DNA from: Lepas anatifera
Taxonomy: Eukaryota; Arthropoda; Thecostraca; Lepadidae
Assembly (NCBI GenBank): GCA_034440635.1
Contig: JAOTON010001696.1
Span: 62,001 to 126,000, forward strand
Direction of reading: 5' to 3'
DNA length: 64,000 nucleotides
The notes beneath the pieces are model-generated. The model was not told the origin of the DNA. It ran no database searches and was given only the letters and a program-made list of their open reading frames with translations. This document shows positions 46,301 through 57,667 of the stretch, in pieces. A program made the translations under genes and the position numbers. Each line of letters opens with the position of its first letter. Position 1 is the first letter of the stretch.

Positions 46301-47728
46301 CTTGACTTGATTGAAAGCTGTCGCCATGACACACGTTAGCACGCAAATTTTATTCGTACGCAAATATTAAGTCCAGATTAAAAAAGCGGAAGCTAAAACA
46401 AGGATGAAGTCTAATTTTGAACTTTTCAAATGAAATATAAGAAGAGCAAACACATTATAAACTTAAAGTCAAATTAAGAAACGCGATGCCTTGATCCTGT
46501 AATCATAAATTCCGAAATTTTACTACCGCATTGACTTATGCGTTTTAATTTTACCCTGATGTGTGACTTACTACGTTTTGGGTACAAGCAAATTGTTACC
46601 GATATGAGCTCGTGGCGTATGCAGCATATATGTTATTTTGACTTTATCCCACGAAGTGACCGAAACGAAAACTGATAAAGTGCACAGCAGGCTTACTTAA
46701 AGTACTGCTCAGCCGCCAGCTCTGTCTTCAAATGACAATCTTCTCCAGCAGTGAAGTTGGTGATGTTTCTTTTTCAGGAGGAACTTGCAAGACGGGAACG
46801 AAGCATTCCTCACGAAGCAATTTTCGTCCGCAAAAAAGTCTGAAAAAATTGCCTTTGTTTTAAAGAGCTCCATTGAAGTCAGCAATCATGCTATGGCCTA
46901 TCACGTTGTTTCTGCATGGTCAAGGTTCAGACGAAGTGATCAATTTTACACAAACTGATTTATTGATTATATTCAATTTTCCTTCTCTGATTCTAAGATA
47001 TAAGCCACATAACTTCTTATGATCCAAAGTACATAATTTTGATATGCATAGCTAATGTTTACGTATGTACACAAAAACTGGGAAATGTTTCCGTCGGAAA
47101 TCTGATATATGTAACATGAAATGAACACATGATGGAGACCTCCACCACTATAAAAACTAAAACCTCTCATTTGTACAGCCCTTGCAGTGCACTTAATATT
47201 TTATCATCATATCAAATCACGAGGATTTTATCAGACATTTGTCCATTTATCTGCCCAAAGCTTCTTAATAATTGTTGGGGTTTAACGACGCACCAACTGC
47301 CAGGGTCATACGGCGTCGCCAACTCTCACCCTGTTGAAAGGGATTTCGGGGATCAGATCGACTTATTCAGAGGCTCCGCCGGGCCCAAAGCTTCTTCATA
47401 TATACAATTTCCAGTGTTGACTTAGCCCAACACCTTCAAGCGTCTAAGAAGCAAAACAAAAATCGTTCTCTTATTACGAGTGAAACAATATATGATTTTA
47501 TATGTCGGTGACAACTGGCACACAGTAAAACCCAATCAGCTGCAGATGAAACAAATACCTGAGCACTGGGACCATGGGGCGGCGCCTCCCTGGAACGACG
47601 CGAACGTGTAGAACAGCGTATAGCACATAATAACGTTGTAGTAGATGGCGATGATAAGAGAGACGAGCACCATGCTGGCCCCCACGCCTGCCGAATCACA
47701 TTTATCGTGAATAGGAGAAGCCGCAATC

Positions 47729-47768
<40 letters not shown>

Positions 47769-49882
47769 CAAACAAACAAAATCATGAAGCGGTATGAGAA
47801 TGACGCAAAAGTCTTTAATTACTTATATCACTTTGCCGCTCTCACAATCATGGCTGAAATCACCATCATAACACACAATCATGATTGTTCATACACAGAG
47901 AAACACTGTTCATTTGGCTTCGTTTGGTTGAATGGGATATGGGTACACTGTCACCTATATTTCAGAAAGGCAAACACAGCTGGTCTCCTGCTACAGGTAC
48001 ACGTTTCTTTGCATACAAACAGCCCCTCAATACATTTTTTCAATCATGCTAAAATATAAACACTGGAGGAAAACATCATTGCCAAGAGCAGTGCCGGGGA
48101 TTTTCTACGGGGTGGGGGGGGTTGGCAAAGCGGAACTTCGAAGGGTTACCGAGGGCATCATGCTCTTGGAAATTATATCACCTTGAATTCTATCCTGTCA
48201 GCTTTTCTACAGGTGTTAGTTGCGCTTAAAAAAACAAAACAAAACATCGCCACCATGAAATTTTCGCGGCTGTCCCCACTTCAGGGGCTAGTTGATTACC
48301 CCCCCGCTCCCCAATAAACCAATCCTACAACTATACAACTATATACACGCAGTTGCTGGATAAAACGCTCGTGTCAATCACCATGGCTAAAAACACGTGA
48401 TCAGAGGCAGACCTCGGCGAGGGGCAGGCGAACATTGACAGGGACGGAGACGCAATCGGGAAACAAACCACAAACTGGATCTAATTGTAGAGGGCAGCAC
48501 CACACGAACCAACGCCGTCAATGAGCTAGAGGGCAGCGGGCGAAAACCGGCTCAAGCCCCTCCCCTGATTTAGATAAACGCGATGCAAATAAGAGCAACT
48601 TCTGCCCCGACACGACCATGAGAAAGGCACACCGGCAAGAGCTCGGCGGGGGACACGAGGCAGGCCAGCAAGGTGCAGGGCTAAATAACCATTATCCTTA
48701 AAAATCAATTCTCCTTGAGCCCCAGCTCATGGTGCAGCACTTAGAGACTGGCATTAACAGAAGAGCAAGTTTTTGTCTTGTATTGCATTTACGAAAAAAA
48801 TGTTACAAAATTTTTGCAGTAGAAAACCGTGCATATGTATTTGTAAGACACAAAATGAATAAAAAGGTTGTAAAATGACATAAACACCTTGATGTGTTTT
48901 GTGTTCGACTTCTATCGTTATTCCATTTCACCTATGTTAGTTCATGTGCTGAGTTACCGGGTCAACTTATTATGCATGGCAGCCATAACTATATAGGCGA
49001 AATGGAATAACGATAGAAGTCGAACACAAAAACATCGTTTGCCATTTAAGCCTTTTATTCATACATGCATAACTAAGTTGGAGCCCGGTGAACTTCAGCG
49101 ACATAAGTAAGAGCAGACAGGTGTAGTTAAGTTCGAATGAAAACCATTAGTAAGTATAGGCTCAAATAGTATTGTTTGTACCTACGCTCCGAATTGGTTG
49201 GAGTAGCCGTTTAAGGTTTACCTCCGTTTTGTTGGTGGATAAAAAACCGGGCGTGATATGGCCAAGCTGCTAAAAACGCCCAAAAACCCAATACACACAC
49301 GATACAAGGTTGCGTGAGCAGCTTTTGCTGTGCGCGGGGTGGGGGGTAAAACAACCTCATATAACTAATGAAAATGAAATGGCTTAGAAGAAGCGGAAAT
49401 GCGATCGAAAGTTCCTATGGTATGAAGTCAAAGTTATTTGGCAATTTTCTCGTCAGGTCAATATTAAAGTCACTAGAGTTCAAAATAGGTCAGCATGGTG
49501 GATATGAAGCATGCCTACGCGAAATTGCTTATATCAGGAACTTGGTTAGCTACAAACATTGAATAGTGCTAAACTTTAGTCGTGTAAAAAGCTAGGACCC
49601 TACATGTCACCAAACATCGCAAATTTAAGCATATACATTCAGACTAAAATATGATGCAAGCTTGATCTATATACGAATTGTGATAGTGTATGCCATGTTT
49701 AAGCTAAGTCTATGATAAGGTTTTTGAATCGTTCACAAGTTGAACATTCAAAAATCGATTCAAAACGTTAGAATCAAGAATCGATTCAAGGTGAACAAAC
49801 ATACCATTAATCTATTCAAAAATTTAACCGGAAATTCTCTAAAGCCCAACACTCAGTGCTGCTTTATGACGCCTGCCTAAAA

Positions 49883-49956
<74 letters not shown>

Positions 49957-52839
49957 CATATAACGTGGGGTTTAGTGCTCGCGCGCAGTTTGCATCTCTG
50001 TGTGTCCCCCACTCCATATGGGCCGATTATATCTGGGGACGCTACACCGCCGGGCGTGAGAGGCGCAGCACTGGCTCCGAGACGCAGGTGAGCAGTAGGT
50101 CAAACCAAGGACGACGCGGCTGCCGGCAGGGGAGCGGCGCCACAGCGCGTCGCCAGCCGCCCAATACGCGGCTCAGAAACAGGCAGCGTGCTCCATCGGG
50201 CCGGTGAAAAATAGGATGGCTTACAGCGGCTCAGTGGGTAGCGAATCCGGGAAAGAAGCTCACGGTAGCAGAGCTTGCTCTTCGTGATCGGTACTGAACC
50301 GACTTGAAACACGGCACAGTTTGTTAACAAAGCCTAAGTGATGCACTATCAGAACTTAAGAGAAACGGGTCGCTATGTGCTCTGGCGTTGTTTTTCCTTC
50401 GCTGTTTTAATTTTTCGGATCTTTGAAACAATGAAAATTGAAGCTCTTCACCATACTTTTTAGAAGATCAGTTTAATGACAAAGTAGTCGGACATAATAT
50501 GATCGTTGACCTCAAATGCTAACAATAATGATGATAATACGACTCACGACTTCTTTTGTAGTCGACTTTATCCTCAAGGTTCTGATGAAGGGCTGTGCCA
50601 GAATACGTCAAAACAAATATTACTAAATTCTTGAGGAGAATTGCCAAATAGCATAATTTAATAATAATAATTTAATTGAGGAGATATGCCAAATAGCATC
50701 TTATTAACTTATAATCCTGCTCCGCACTAAAGCACAGCAGATTGTATCCACTCCACAAAGAGGATTCGGTAGACAAAGTGCTAGGCGAAAAAAGCCGGCC
50801 CTGACAATGCTTTCGTGCTGTATCCGTAATTAATTAACTATTTGCTCTTATATTTTATATAATTCAGATTTGATGCCTGTGAATAAAAATTTGCTTCAAT
50901 GGAAGGTCCAGCAAAATTCCTACTCCCAGGAACGTAACCACAAGGCAAAATATGTTTACCAAAATTTAGGTTTTTTTCTGACTTTAAACATAAGACAATA
51001 GCATTAAACACATTTCAGAAATGGTGGGACCTCTTTTTACGTATGCTACCAAGGAAAACCCAACTTAGACAGTGGCACTCAAGACGCCCCACAAAGTGTA
51101 AATACGATATATTGGGGCTGTTAAAGCTGATTAATCTTAGAAACCCGGTGCGCGGGTGCACTCAGTCTCTCACCCCCACCCCCGTGAGGAACGCTTCTAA
51201 TTTGTTTTACGGGGGACTGCCTGAAGGATCGTGTGTAAAAAATAGTCCAGAGTCACTGCTTGCCTGCTTTCCGAAGGAATCAGTCAAAAAGAGCTCAGAG
51301 TGGCGGATCTAACCGATCGGTTTGGGAGGGGCAAACCAAAGTAAAAAAACGACACGCAGTGAAAAGCTGCGGTACGATATTACTTGCTGGTATAATTTGG
51401 GTATTTGAGGCGAAAAGTAAAAAAAGTCACAGGGTGAAAAATATGGCCTCGAGATACTTTTTTCCTATCCAAGGCTCAACATTTACACTGAACTTAACTG
51501 GTTGTGTTTAAAGTTGAGAGTTTAAGTACCGAAATCTTTCTTATAAATTAAAAAAGAGTCGGGAAAAAGAGGTCGATCAATTGGGGGGGGCAAAAGCATA
51601 GTTTTCCCCGAGCTTTTCGTTTTGGGGGCAAATGCCTTTTTGCCCCCCTCTTCCGGATCCGCCACTGGCCGTGCTGCAGTCAGTTTACAGATCGCTTTTG
51701 TTACTTGTTTGCAAAAGCATACAGTTAGAAAGAGGGCTTCTATAATATGAAATTATAGTATCAAGAAAGAGTGGTCCAGGTTATGTTATTTTGATATTAC
51801 GTTTTAAAGACAACACACTTCCGATCACAAAATGTCCACTCTTCAGCTATATACCTCGCTAGTACTATAATTTTGGAGCATAAAAGCGAAATCCATCTCG
51901 TTATTTGAGAATGCGGACTCCATAAAATTTCAAGTGGGTTCAGTCTTTGGAAAATGTTTCAAAGTTTGTTATGCTATTTGTTTCATCACGCATTTGTCAA
52001 TGTCGCAGAACATATAAGCTATTGTAACTTGTTCCTTGAGCCGGTTAATAGATTAAAGATGGCACTGCAAATATCTTAGATATTGGACTGAATCTTGTAG
52101 GCATTGAGGACCAATGTATTTTATTGATCTGTATATTCAGCCTATTCGATATTCAAATCCAACAGTTGTTGCCTACCTTTCATGATTGGAGCCATTGACC
52201 ACATTGAGATCGGTCCCTTTTGACTGTATTGCCCGATAGCTGTCTCCATCAGGTACATCGGCTTGCCGACAAGTATCAGCACTATGACGTACGGGATCAG
52301 GAACGCACCTGCGAGAAGACAACATCTGTATTCGATTACAGAGTCTTTCTGTCCAACTAAAAATATGTTCACTCAACTAAAAGAGTTATACACCCTCACG
52401 AAATTCCAGACTTAGCGCAAACGTGAAATCGACTATTTCCGGCAACTAGCGTTCCTAGTAATCTTACTCACCGCCTCCATTCTCATAAGCGAGATAGGGA
52501 AACCGCCAGACGTTTCCAATGCCTACACTGAGACCAATACAGGAGAAGATGAACTCCCACTTCGAGTCCCAATGGCCACGGTCTGGGAGGTCAGACGACG
52601 AGGACTCTGTGGAGGCTACCTCCACCGGCGACTGCAGCTCCTGCTGCTGCTGCCGGGAGTGGCAAACCGTCAGCGAGAGAGAGAGAGAGAGAGAATCATA
52701 TCCAGGCACTGAAATATACCCCCGAAACATCCACCCGACATATGGGAACATTCTATACTTTAAGATTCACTAAAACATTCCCACTCTCTTCCTGTCTTTG
52801 TGTACCTATATAAATATGCATATTATATATATGATAGAT

Positions 52840-52895
<56 letters not shown>

Positions 52896-52996
52896 TGCCA
52901 CGGTCTGGGAGGTCAGATGACGAGGACTCTGTGGAGGCTTCCTCCACCGGCGACTGCAGCTCCTGCTGCTGCTGCCGGGAGTGGCACACCGTCAGC

Positions 52997-53068
<72 letters not shown>

Positions 53069-53388
53069 AATATTTACAGCCACCAGTCTAATACAACTAC
53101 CAAATCAAAGAAGGTTCCCGTTCTGTCTCTAAACGCAGCAGAGCTGCTCACTAATGGATTCGCCGTATTCATGCATGTGGCCCTCCAGGGCTTGTGGAAG
53201 GTCCGACCTGTGCCTAAGTGATAGTACCATCACTGACGCAACTTGAACGAAACACGGCAGACTGATGAAAATAGTCGAGGCCATTGATGAATGCAATTAG
53301 ACGGCTGGGCTAGTAGGTAATTGTTATGTGATTATTTAAGAAACCTCTTGAGAGAGTGGGAGCGAGAGAGAGAGAGAGAGTTTATTTT

Positions 53389-53445
<57 letters not shown>

Positions 53446-53809
53446 TGAGAAAGTGAGGGCGTGTTTTCGTGCGTGTGTGCGTGTGTGCGTGCGTACGTGC
53501 GTGCGTGCGTGAGTGGGTGTGTGAGAGAGGAGACAGACAGAGATAATGTCTCGGTGCATTCATATGCGAAAGAGGGGGAAGAGAAACCAGAGAGGCGGAA
53601 TAAACGGAGAAAGACAGAAAAGAAGAGAGAGACAAGGATACGTTCCTCATATTACTCAGGGGTAGAGATAACATTGGACATGTCTTTTTACTCAAATGGT
53701 ATGTAAAAATTAGTTATTGGAAAACCTTTTTTCCACTGTCGATGTAGGCAGGGACGTAGTTGTCTCTCCACGAGGCGCCTGGTGCTGAGCGTCCGTTTTC
53801 CTGCGCCAT
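39440..53809 (-). CDS. SLC6 Na+/Cl--coupled transporter, glycine/amino-acid type
   Basis: Thirteen coding exons (- strand): 53809-53726 (its 5' part, from 53887, is UTR), 52649-52472, 52308-52177, 47687-47559, 46839-46697, 46050-45906, 45496-45362, 44701-44495, 44077-43943, 43717-43589, 42535-42338, 41430-41269 and 39589-39440. All phases agree if one surplus base in exon 5 is discounted, giving about 641 aa with 12 membrane segments. The family signature GNVWRFPY is in TM1 and GQYSQKGP follows TM2. A CX8C disulphide pair and N-glycosylation sites (NAS, NIT, NFT) lie in loop EL2, and VYVTATAPY in TM5. [20 protein letters not shown] is in TM6 and GLDSE in TM8. Glycine instead of aspartate in TM1 (LSVGIGNVW) argues for an amino-acid rather than a monoamine substrate, and [15 protein letters not shown] and [11 protein letters not shown] resemble glycine transporters. 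Oddities: Asp replaces the usual Na1-site Asn in TM7, and there is an exon-5 frameshift. The substrate is inferred; the start exon is the least certain part. Confidence 0.92.
40129..40407. mobile_element. TTAA foldback element with (AT)n centre
   Basis: This 279-bp element runs from TTAA 40129-40132 to TTAA 40404-40407, with long inverted arms (TTAACACTGGCAGTGGAAGT on the left, complementary CCATTTCCACTACCAGTGTTAA-like on the right; also CTCGAGAACCGC...GAAAACGGCACC against GGTGCCGTTTTC). The middle is a pure (AT)n run at 40258-40319. The whole could extrude as one large cruciform. It lies in the last intron of SLC6. Confidence 0.75.
41640..42262 (+). mobile_element. Family gamma remnant in SLC6 intron 11
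   Basis: GTCAATTGGAAATGTATGGGCAAAATAG-like sequence, GACCTCAGTGAGGTCAAATG and a CTTAGGGGCGGGAGGGGGCG end resemble the right two thirds of the element at 11590. It is degraded and lacks its TTAA boundaries. Confidence 0.55.
43323..43617 (-). repeat. 32-bp minisatellite built on the exon-10 splice donor
   Basis: On the + strand, GACCTGTGRGAC-like units recur at exactly 32-bp steps (43394, 43426, 43458, 43490, 43522, 43554 and 43586), with two less regular units before them (43323, 43364). Read on the coding strand, six of the seven regular units contain CACAG|GT. The last one (43586) is the authentic donor of SLC6 exon 10 (exon end 43589). The exon end therefore belongs to the array. Confidence 0.85.
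45508..45662. repeat. 40-bp minisatellite next to SLC6 exon 7
   Basis: Four copies of about 40 bp (AGCAGCCGCACTGAACTCGG then AGCTTTATCACTGATAACGG) begin at 45511, 45551, 45590 and 45630. The second copy has lost one G. The array lies in intron 6, about 12 bp from the exon-7 acceptor. Confidence 0.9.
47267..47382 (-). mobile_element. SINE in SLC6 intron 4, with 14-bp target duplication
   Basis: It is a 5'-truncated inverted copy of the SINE at 4841-5025: its complement contains TGACCCTGGCAGTTGGTGCG followed by TCGTTAAACCCC. A perfect 14-bp direct repeat GCCCAAAGCTTCTT flanks it (47253-47266 and 47383-47396). Confidence 0.85.
47731..47767 (+). repeat. (GA)n microsatellite
   Basis: A pure GA run just upstream (in gene orientation) of SLC6 exon 4. 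On the coding strand it is a long CT tract about 45 bp from the acceptor. Confidence 0.95.
48897..49031. repeat. Perfect 33-bp inverted repeat
   Basis: The segments 48897-48929 and 48999-49031 are exact reverse complements (core TTCGACTTCTATCGTTATTC), separated by 69 bp. Similarity continues a few bases outward (GATGTG / ACATC). It is probably a miniature foldback element in SLC6 intron 3; no target duplication is seen. Confidence 0.85.
49370..49510 (+). mobile_element. Family alpha fragment
   Basis: TTTTCTCGTCAGGTCAATAT and the following AAAGTCACTAGAGTTCAAAATAGGTCA-like bases match the 12830-12890 part of the long alpha element. It is a short remnant in SLC6 intron 3. Confidence 0.5.
49885..49952 (+). 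repeat. (AT)n microsatellite
   Basis: A pure AT run of about 68 bases in SLC6 intron 3. Confidence 0.95.
51300..51665. mobile_element. MITE with GTGGCGGATC termini
   Basis: GTGGCGGATCT at the left and GGATCCGCCAC at the right are inverted repeats bracketing about 366 bp. The interior has GGGAGGGGCAAACCAAAGTA and GGGGCAAATGCCTTTTTGCC and is non-coding. It is related to 35930-36288. The target duplication is unclear. Confidence 0.6.
52575..53012 (-). repeat. Partial duplication of SLC6 exon 2 and its acceptor
   Basis: The segment 52575-52690 (5' part of exon 2, its acceptor and the adjoining (GA)n tract) is repeated in the same orientation at 52897-53012 with only a few differences. The upstream copy would encode the same [10 protein letters not shown] stretch but with Glu for Val at the next position. 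It ends abruptly in an (AT)n run (about 52839-52889), so it cannot form a complete exon. Confidence 0.85.
53000..53525 (+). repeat. Cluster of (GA)n, (AT)n and (GT/GC)n microsatellites
   Basis: GA runs at about 53000-53033 and 53363-53445, an AT run at 53036-53064, and GTGTGCGTGCGTACGTGC-type repeats at about 53465-53522. All lie in SLC6 intron 1. Open frames here are translated simple repeats. Confidence 0.9.
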
Positions 53810-53889
53810 TTTGAGCGCAGCGCAAAACAGGTATACTGTGGAGTCCCTCGTGCAGCTTTTTGATGGTGAGGAGGGTTAGAATGAGTCCT

Positions 53890-55246
53890 GAAAAAGATAT
53901 GACACGGTTATTTCTAAATCATTTTTGGAGGGTTAGAAGACAAAGGGGTTTTCAATGAACCCAGCTGAGTAAAGTTTGAAACAGCCAGCTCAGTCCTGCA
54001 GGTTTAGCAGCGGCTACTTATCATATGTTATCTCCCGCTTGGGCTTTATTATCTCTGAACTAAAATCATTTTTATATATATTTTGTTTGTTTAACCTTAT
54101 AAGCTAAACTTCGAACACCTGGTAGTTATTTTACATTATACTCACTCAACATATCAGTCCTAATGCCTTCAGTAATCACGGATAAAATTTGGGACTGTTC
54201 ACATATGTCCTCAGGGACCGAAGGAGGAAGGGGTCTAGCATTTGCTGGCCTTCGCTGACGAAACGGGAAGAGATGTCTGGCTTTTGCTAAGAATTGCTGG
54301 CGGCGGGAGGGGGAAAGGGTAGCATCAGCGAAGCATAATTCAAACATGCCATTTTTCTTTAAGCGGTTCTACTTCTCCTTGCCGTGCCAATTCACCCCCC
54401 CCTAGATTGCATCAAATGCTATACGATGATAGCATATGCAAAGAAAGAGTGCCAAGTTCTCAATCAAGAATAAAGTGAACGATTGAAGGGTATCTCTGGA
54501 ACGGAAAACAAATCATCGGCTGCCCTGTGATGGTTTTATTGAGCGATGACTATATAGATCTAAATAGCGCCCAGATAGAAGGGTTAATCATTCCAATTAG
54601 CGAGTTTTTTTGTTAACAGTCTGTTTATTTAATCCATATTAAAATATTTGTATAATCGGCATGTGTTTCTTTTGGTACAGGATACATAAGTCAGTACTTA
54701 TTATTGCAGTAGTGTACCACGGAAAAACTTAACCCGTTGTTCTTAAAGGTCTTCAACAGATATCATCCAGAGAGCTCACAGTCATCAAATTAGATGTGTG
54801 TTTGAATAAATACCCAGTGTATGTAGGATGTGTGTTTTTTTAATTCCGTTTGTTGCATCTTTGGTGCCTTTCACTATTGTTTTTGAGGTGGATGAATGTT
54901 CTGCTGACGAGATGAGAATCTGAAGACTGCAGACGAGGGGGTGAGAGGGAGGGTCAGTCATTAATGGACGGCTGCTGACAAAGTAGAGAGGGAGTTCAAA
55001 CATACAACATTTGCTGACGTCCCATGTGAACACCTTCTAACGTCCCGGTAAGGATATCAGATCGGATGCCGGGAGACTGCAAAAAAGCACAGGACACTAA
55101 CACCTGGAAATTACAGTGCTATTTTCTGCTGCATGTCTGCAGTCTTCGGAAGCCCCTTTCACGAATTGTTTAATTTTTTACATGTCTTCTCCAAAGTTAC
55201 GTTAGAAAATCTAGAGAAAGCCAACCCATGGTATTTTCCCTCCAAA
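53890..55246. other. SLC6 upstream region, no gene recognised
   Basis: An acceptor-like TCTTTTTCAG (complement, ending at 53888) precedes the first coding exon, so at least one non-coding exon probably lies here. I could not identify it or a promoter. Confidence 0.4.
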
Positions 55247-55823
55247 TTAACACACGCATTGACGGGGGCGGGTACCCGCCCCCTCGTTTTTTCAGAGATA
55301 GCTTAAAAACAGCGGCGCGTAGCGCTGCCGTACTTGGCATACCTTTTTCTCGCATAATTTTAACAACTTATGTCAAAATTTTAAGGTTAGGTCATCTCAG
55401 GTCAGGTCACCAGTGCGGGTCAAGTAAACTGACTTCAACAAAATTTTAAGACAGCAAAATTTGGAACAGGGTGAACTTATCCGATTGAAACTCATATGAC
55501 CTAATAACCGCAGCAAGTTCTCTAAAATATGTTAGGGTATTTTTATATATCGATGACCTAACGGCAGATACGAGCCATAACCTCGCCATTCGAAATACAT
55601 GAGAAAAATTACGTTAACTGAATAGCTTAGTAACTTAGTCCCTGTGACCTGACAAAAAATGGTACAAATATTTCGGATGGAGAAGTGGATGGGCTACTTA
55701 ACGCCGTTTACCATTTTTTTCGCTCCCTAGCGTGGTTCTCGAGATCTTAGGGGGGGCGTTTACCCGCCTCCCCCCACCCGTCAAAGCGAAGGTGGCTCAG
55801 ACCCCCGTCAATGTGCGTGTTAA
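55247..55823 (+). mobile_element. TTAA element, family gamma, internally deleted
   Basis: This 577-bp element runs from TTAA 55247-55250 to TTAA 55820-55823. The left end is TTAACACACGCATTGACGGG with the GGGCGGGTACCCGCCC palindrome, the right end CCCCCGTCAATGTGCGTGTTAA-like. Compared with 11590-12433 it lacks the middle, joining at about 55625. The GC hairpin and the AGGTCATCTCAGGTCAGGTCA block are kept. Confidence 0.85.
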
Positions 55824-56499
55824 AGTAAAAGCTTCACGACATCGGTTAACGGCCAAATGTCACTAGTTGAGGGAAGGCTTCTTTTCAATTCTCGAACGTA
55901 CTGTACTGCATATGAGAGGAGTTACAAGGCAGAAGAGAGAGCAAATGATGGATAAAGGCGATGGATGGGCAGATAATGAGGAGGGAGGCGAGGAAGCGCG
56001 CAGAACGCTTCAGAGACTTAAGGGCACGTGAGCACTGATGGATTCCCATCTCCCTGTACCCTTATGGTTGCCCCCGTTTTGATGTTGGTATTCGGGTTAT
56101 CACTCAGACTCAAATCGGAACTTTGGAAATGTGGCGAAATTGTGGAATATGCATTTCGCTGCATTGTCCCTGGATTTTCACTCACATCTGCTCAAAGGAA
56201 AATGTTCACTGGTGGGCTTGACATGGAGAACTGCGGGGCTTGATTTAATGGCTAAGGGTCTAAAAAAAACGGTCAATGAAGTTTGTTTTCTACATATTCT
56301 CGTCAAAAGTTACTCACCCCAAACACCTAAAAATATTCTGACTTGTTCTTGCACAGGCCACCTGACCTACATCGGTAAATGTTTGAGCGCCGAAGAATCT
56401 CATTGAGTCCATCCCAATTTATTTGTTTATGCTCTGCAATTGTATGGGTTTTAGTGGGCTGCAGCCCGGTAACCGAATAGCTTTGCAGCCCGAGATTTC

Positions 56500-57479
56500 T
56501 TAACCCTCCAGTGCCTGTTGAGGGGTCCAATCGCGTTCCCCCTCGGTTTTTCGCGATTGATCCCGAGCCAATTTAGATGAGACGCGCGTCGCTTTGCATG
56601 GCTTGGTGATCAATTGAACTTATGATCACAATTTTGCATGAGCTCAGGTCAGGTCATTACTACATTGACGTAATTACTAAAACCATATAAGGCGATTCTG
56701 TTCCTCTAAAATATGCCTGACAAAACCAGGGTGGAACTCGGCTTCTAGAAGAGCTAGATCAAGCTTCTAAGCACCATTCTAAAGCTCGTGAAACGAAAAG
56801 TCTGCGCGCTGTCATCAATCTTTAGGTCAAGTAAATACTAAGGTCACCATAGGTCAGCAAAGGTAACGGTCTTCGAAATTGTTTTTTTGTCTATGACTTT
56901 TGAACACAGTAAGATATGGTTTTCCATTTGGACTTATAGTGAAGAGCATGATCCAAGAATTCCAATCATATAAAATTAGGGGCGGACGCAGACCCGAGTT
57001 TTGGGGGGCCAAACCCATATCTGCCTCTCCTCCTGGGGGGGGGTGGGACGTGCAAACCTCTCCAAGTACATGATCGCTCTCCTGGGGGGAGGTGGGTGGG
57101 AGCGAATATTTATTTGCTCTACAGACCTAGTGTAAACATCTTTTTCAAAAATTTCCTCCAGCGTTTGGGGGGCTAAAAGATAGTTTGGCCCCCATCCAGC
57201 ACTTTGGGGGGCATGGCTGGAATGCCCCAGCGTCCGCCAATGTATAAAATATAACCTTGAAAGGTCATTATTTGATTTTGAACTAAGGTTAAGGTCATAA
57301 TGTAACCTTAATGTTACCTTATAGGGTCATGCTGCAAATAATTTGAAATATTGGGTCAAGACAAACACATTGATGTCCTTTGTTTTGTTCTAGGTCACCT
57401 AATGGTTCCTGAGTTATAAGGAATTAGTAATTTAGTCTAGATTTGACAAATTTGGGACTACTGTGATGTCAAGGGTTAA
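56500..57479 (+). mobile_element. TTAA element with a second element inside
   Basis: TTAACCCTCCAGTGCC at 56500 and AAGGGTTAA ending at 57479 mark a related TTAA element with GAGCTCAGGTCAGGTCA and AAGGTCACCATAGGTCA half-sites. Inside it, about 56980-57240 is bracketed by GGGCGGACGC and GCGTCCGCC inverted termini and is rich in GGGGGG runs, consistent with an independent MITE insertion. Confidence 0.6.
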
Positions 57480-57667
57480 TGGATATCGTTCAAACTCGAC
57501 TCAAAAGTAAAAAGACGTGGATAGGCCAATGGTTGCCCGTCGACCTATCCACTTTCTCGTGAAATATTTTTAGAGCAGCGTCAAGTTAGCTTTAGCTGAC
57601 CAAAACAGAGTGACCCTGCTTTTATTGATACCTTACCCAAAAAACCCATGGCAATAATTACTACTTC

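Noticed and set aside
52897..53012. Upstream copy of exon 2 as an alternative SLC6 exon
   Set aside because: It has an acceptor but runs into (AT)n without TM1 or a donor, so it cannot replace the true exon.
53321..53695. Open frames rich in Arg-Glu or Ser-Leu
   Set aside because: They are translations of (GA)n/(CT)n simple repeats.
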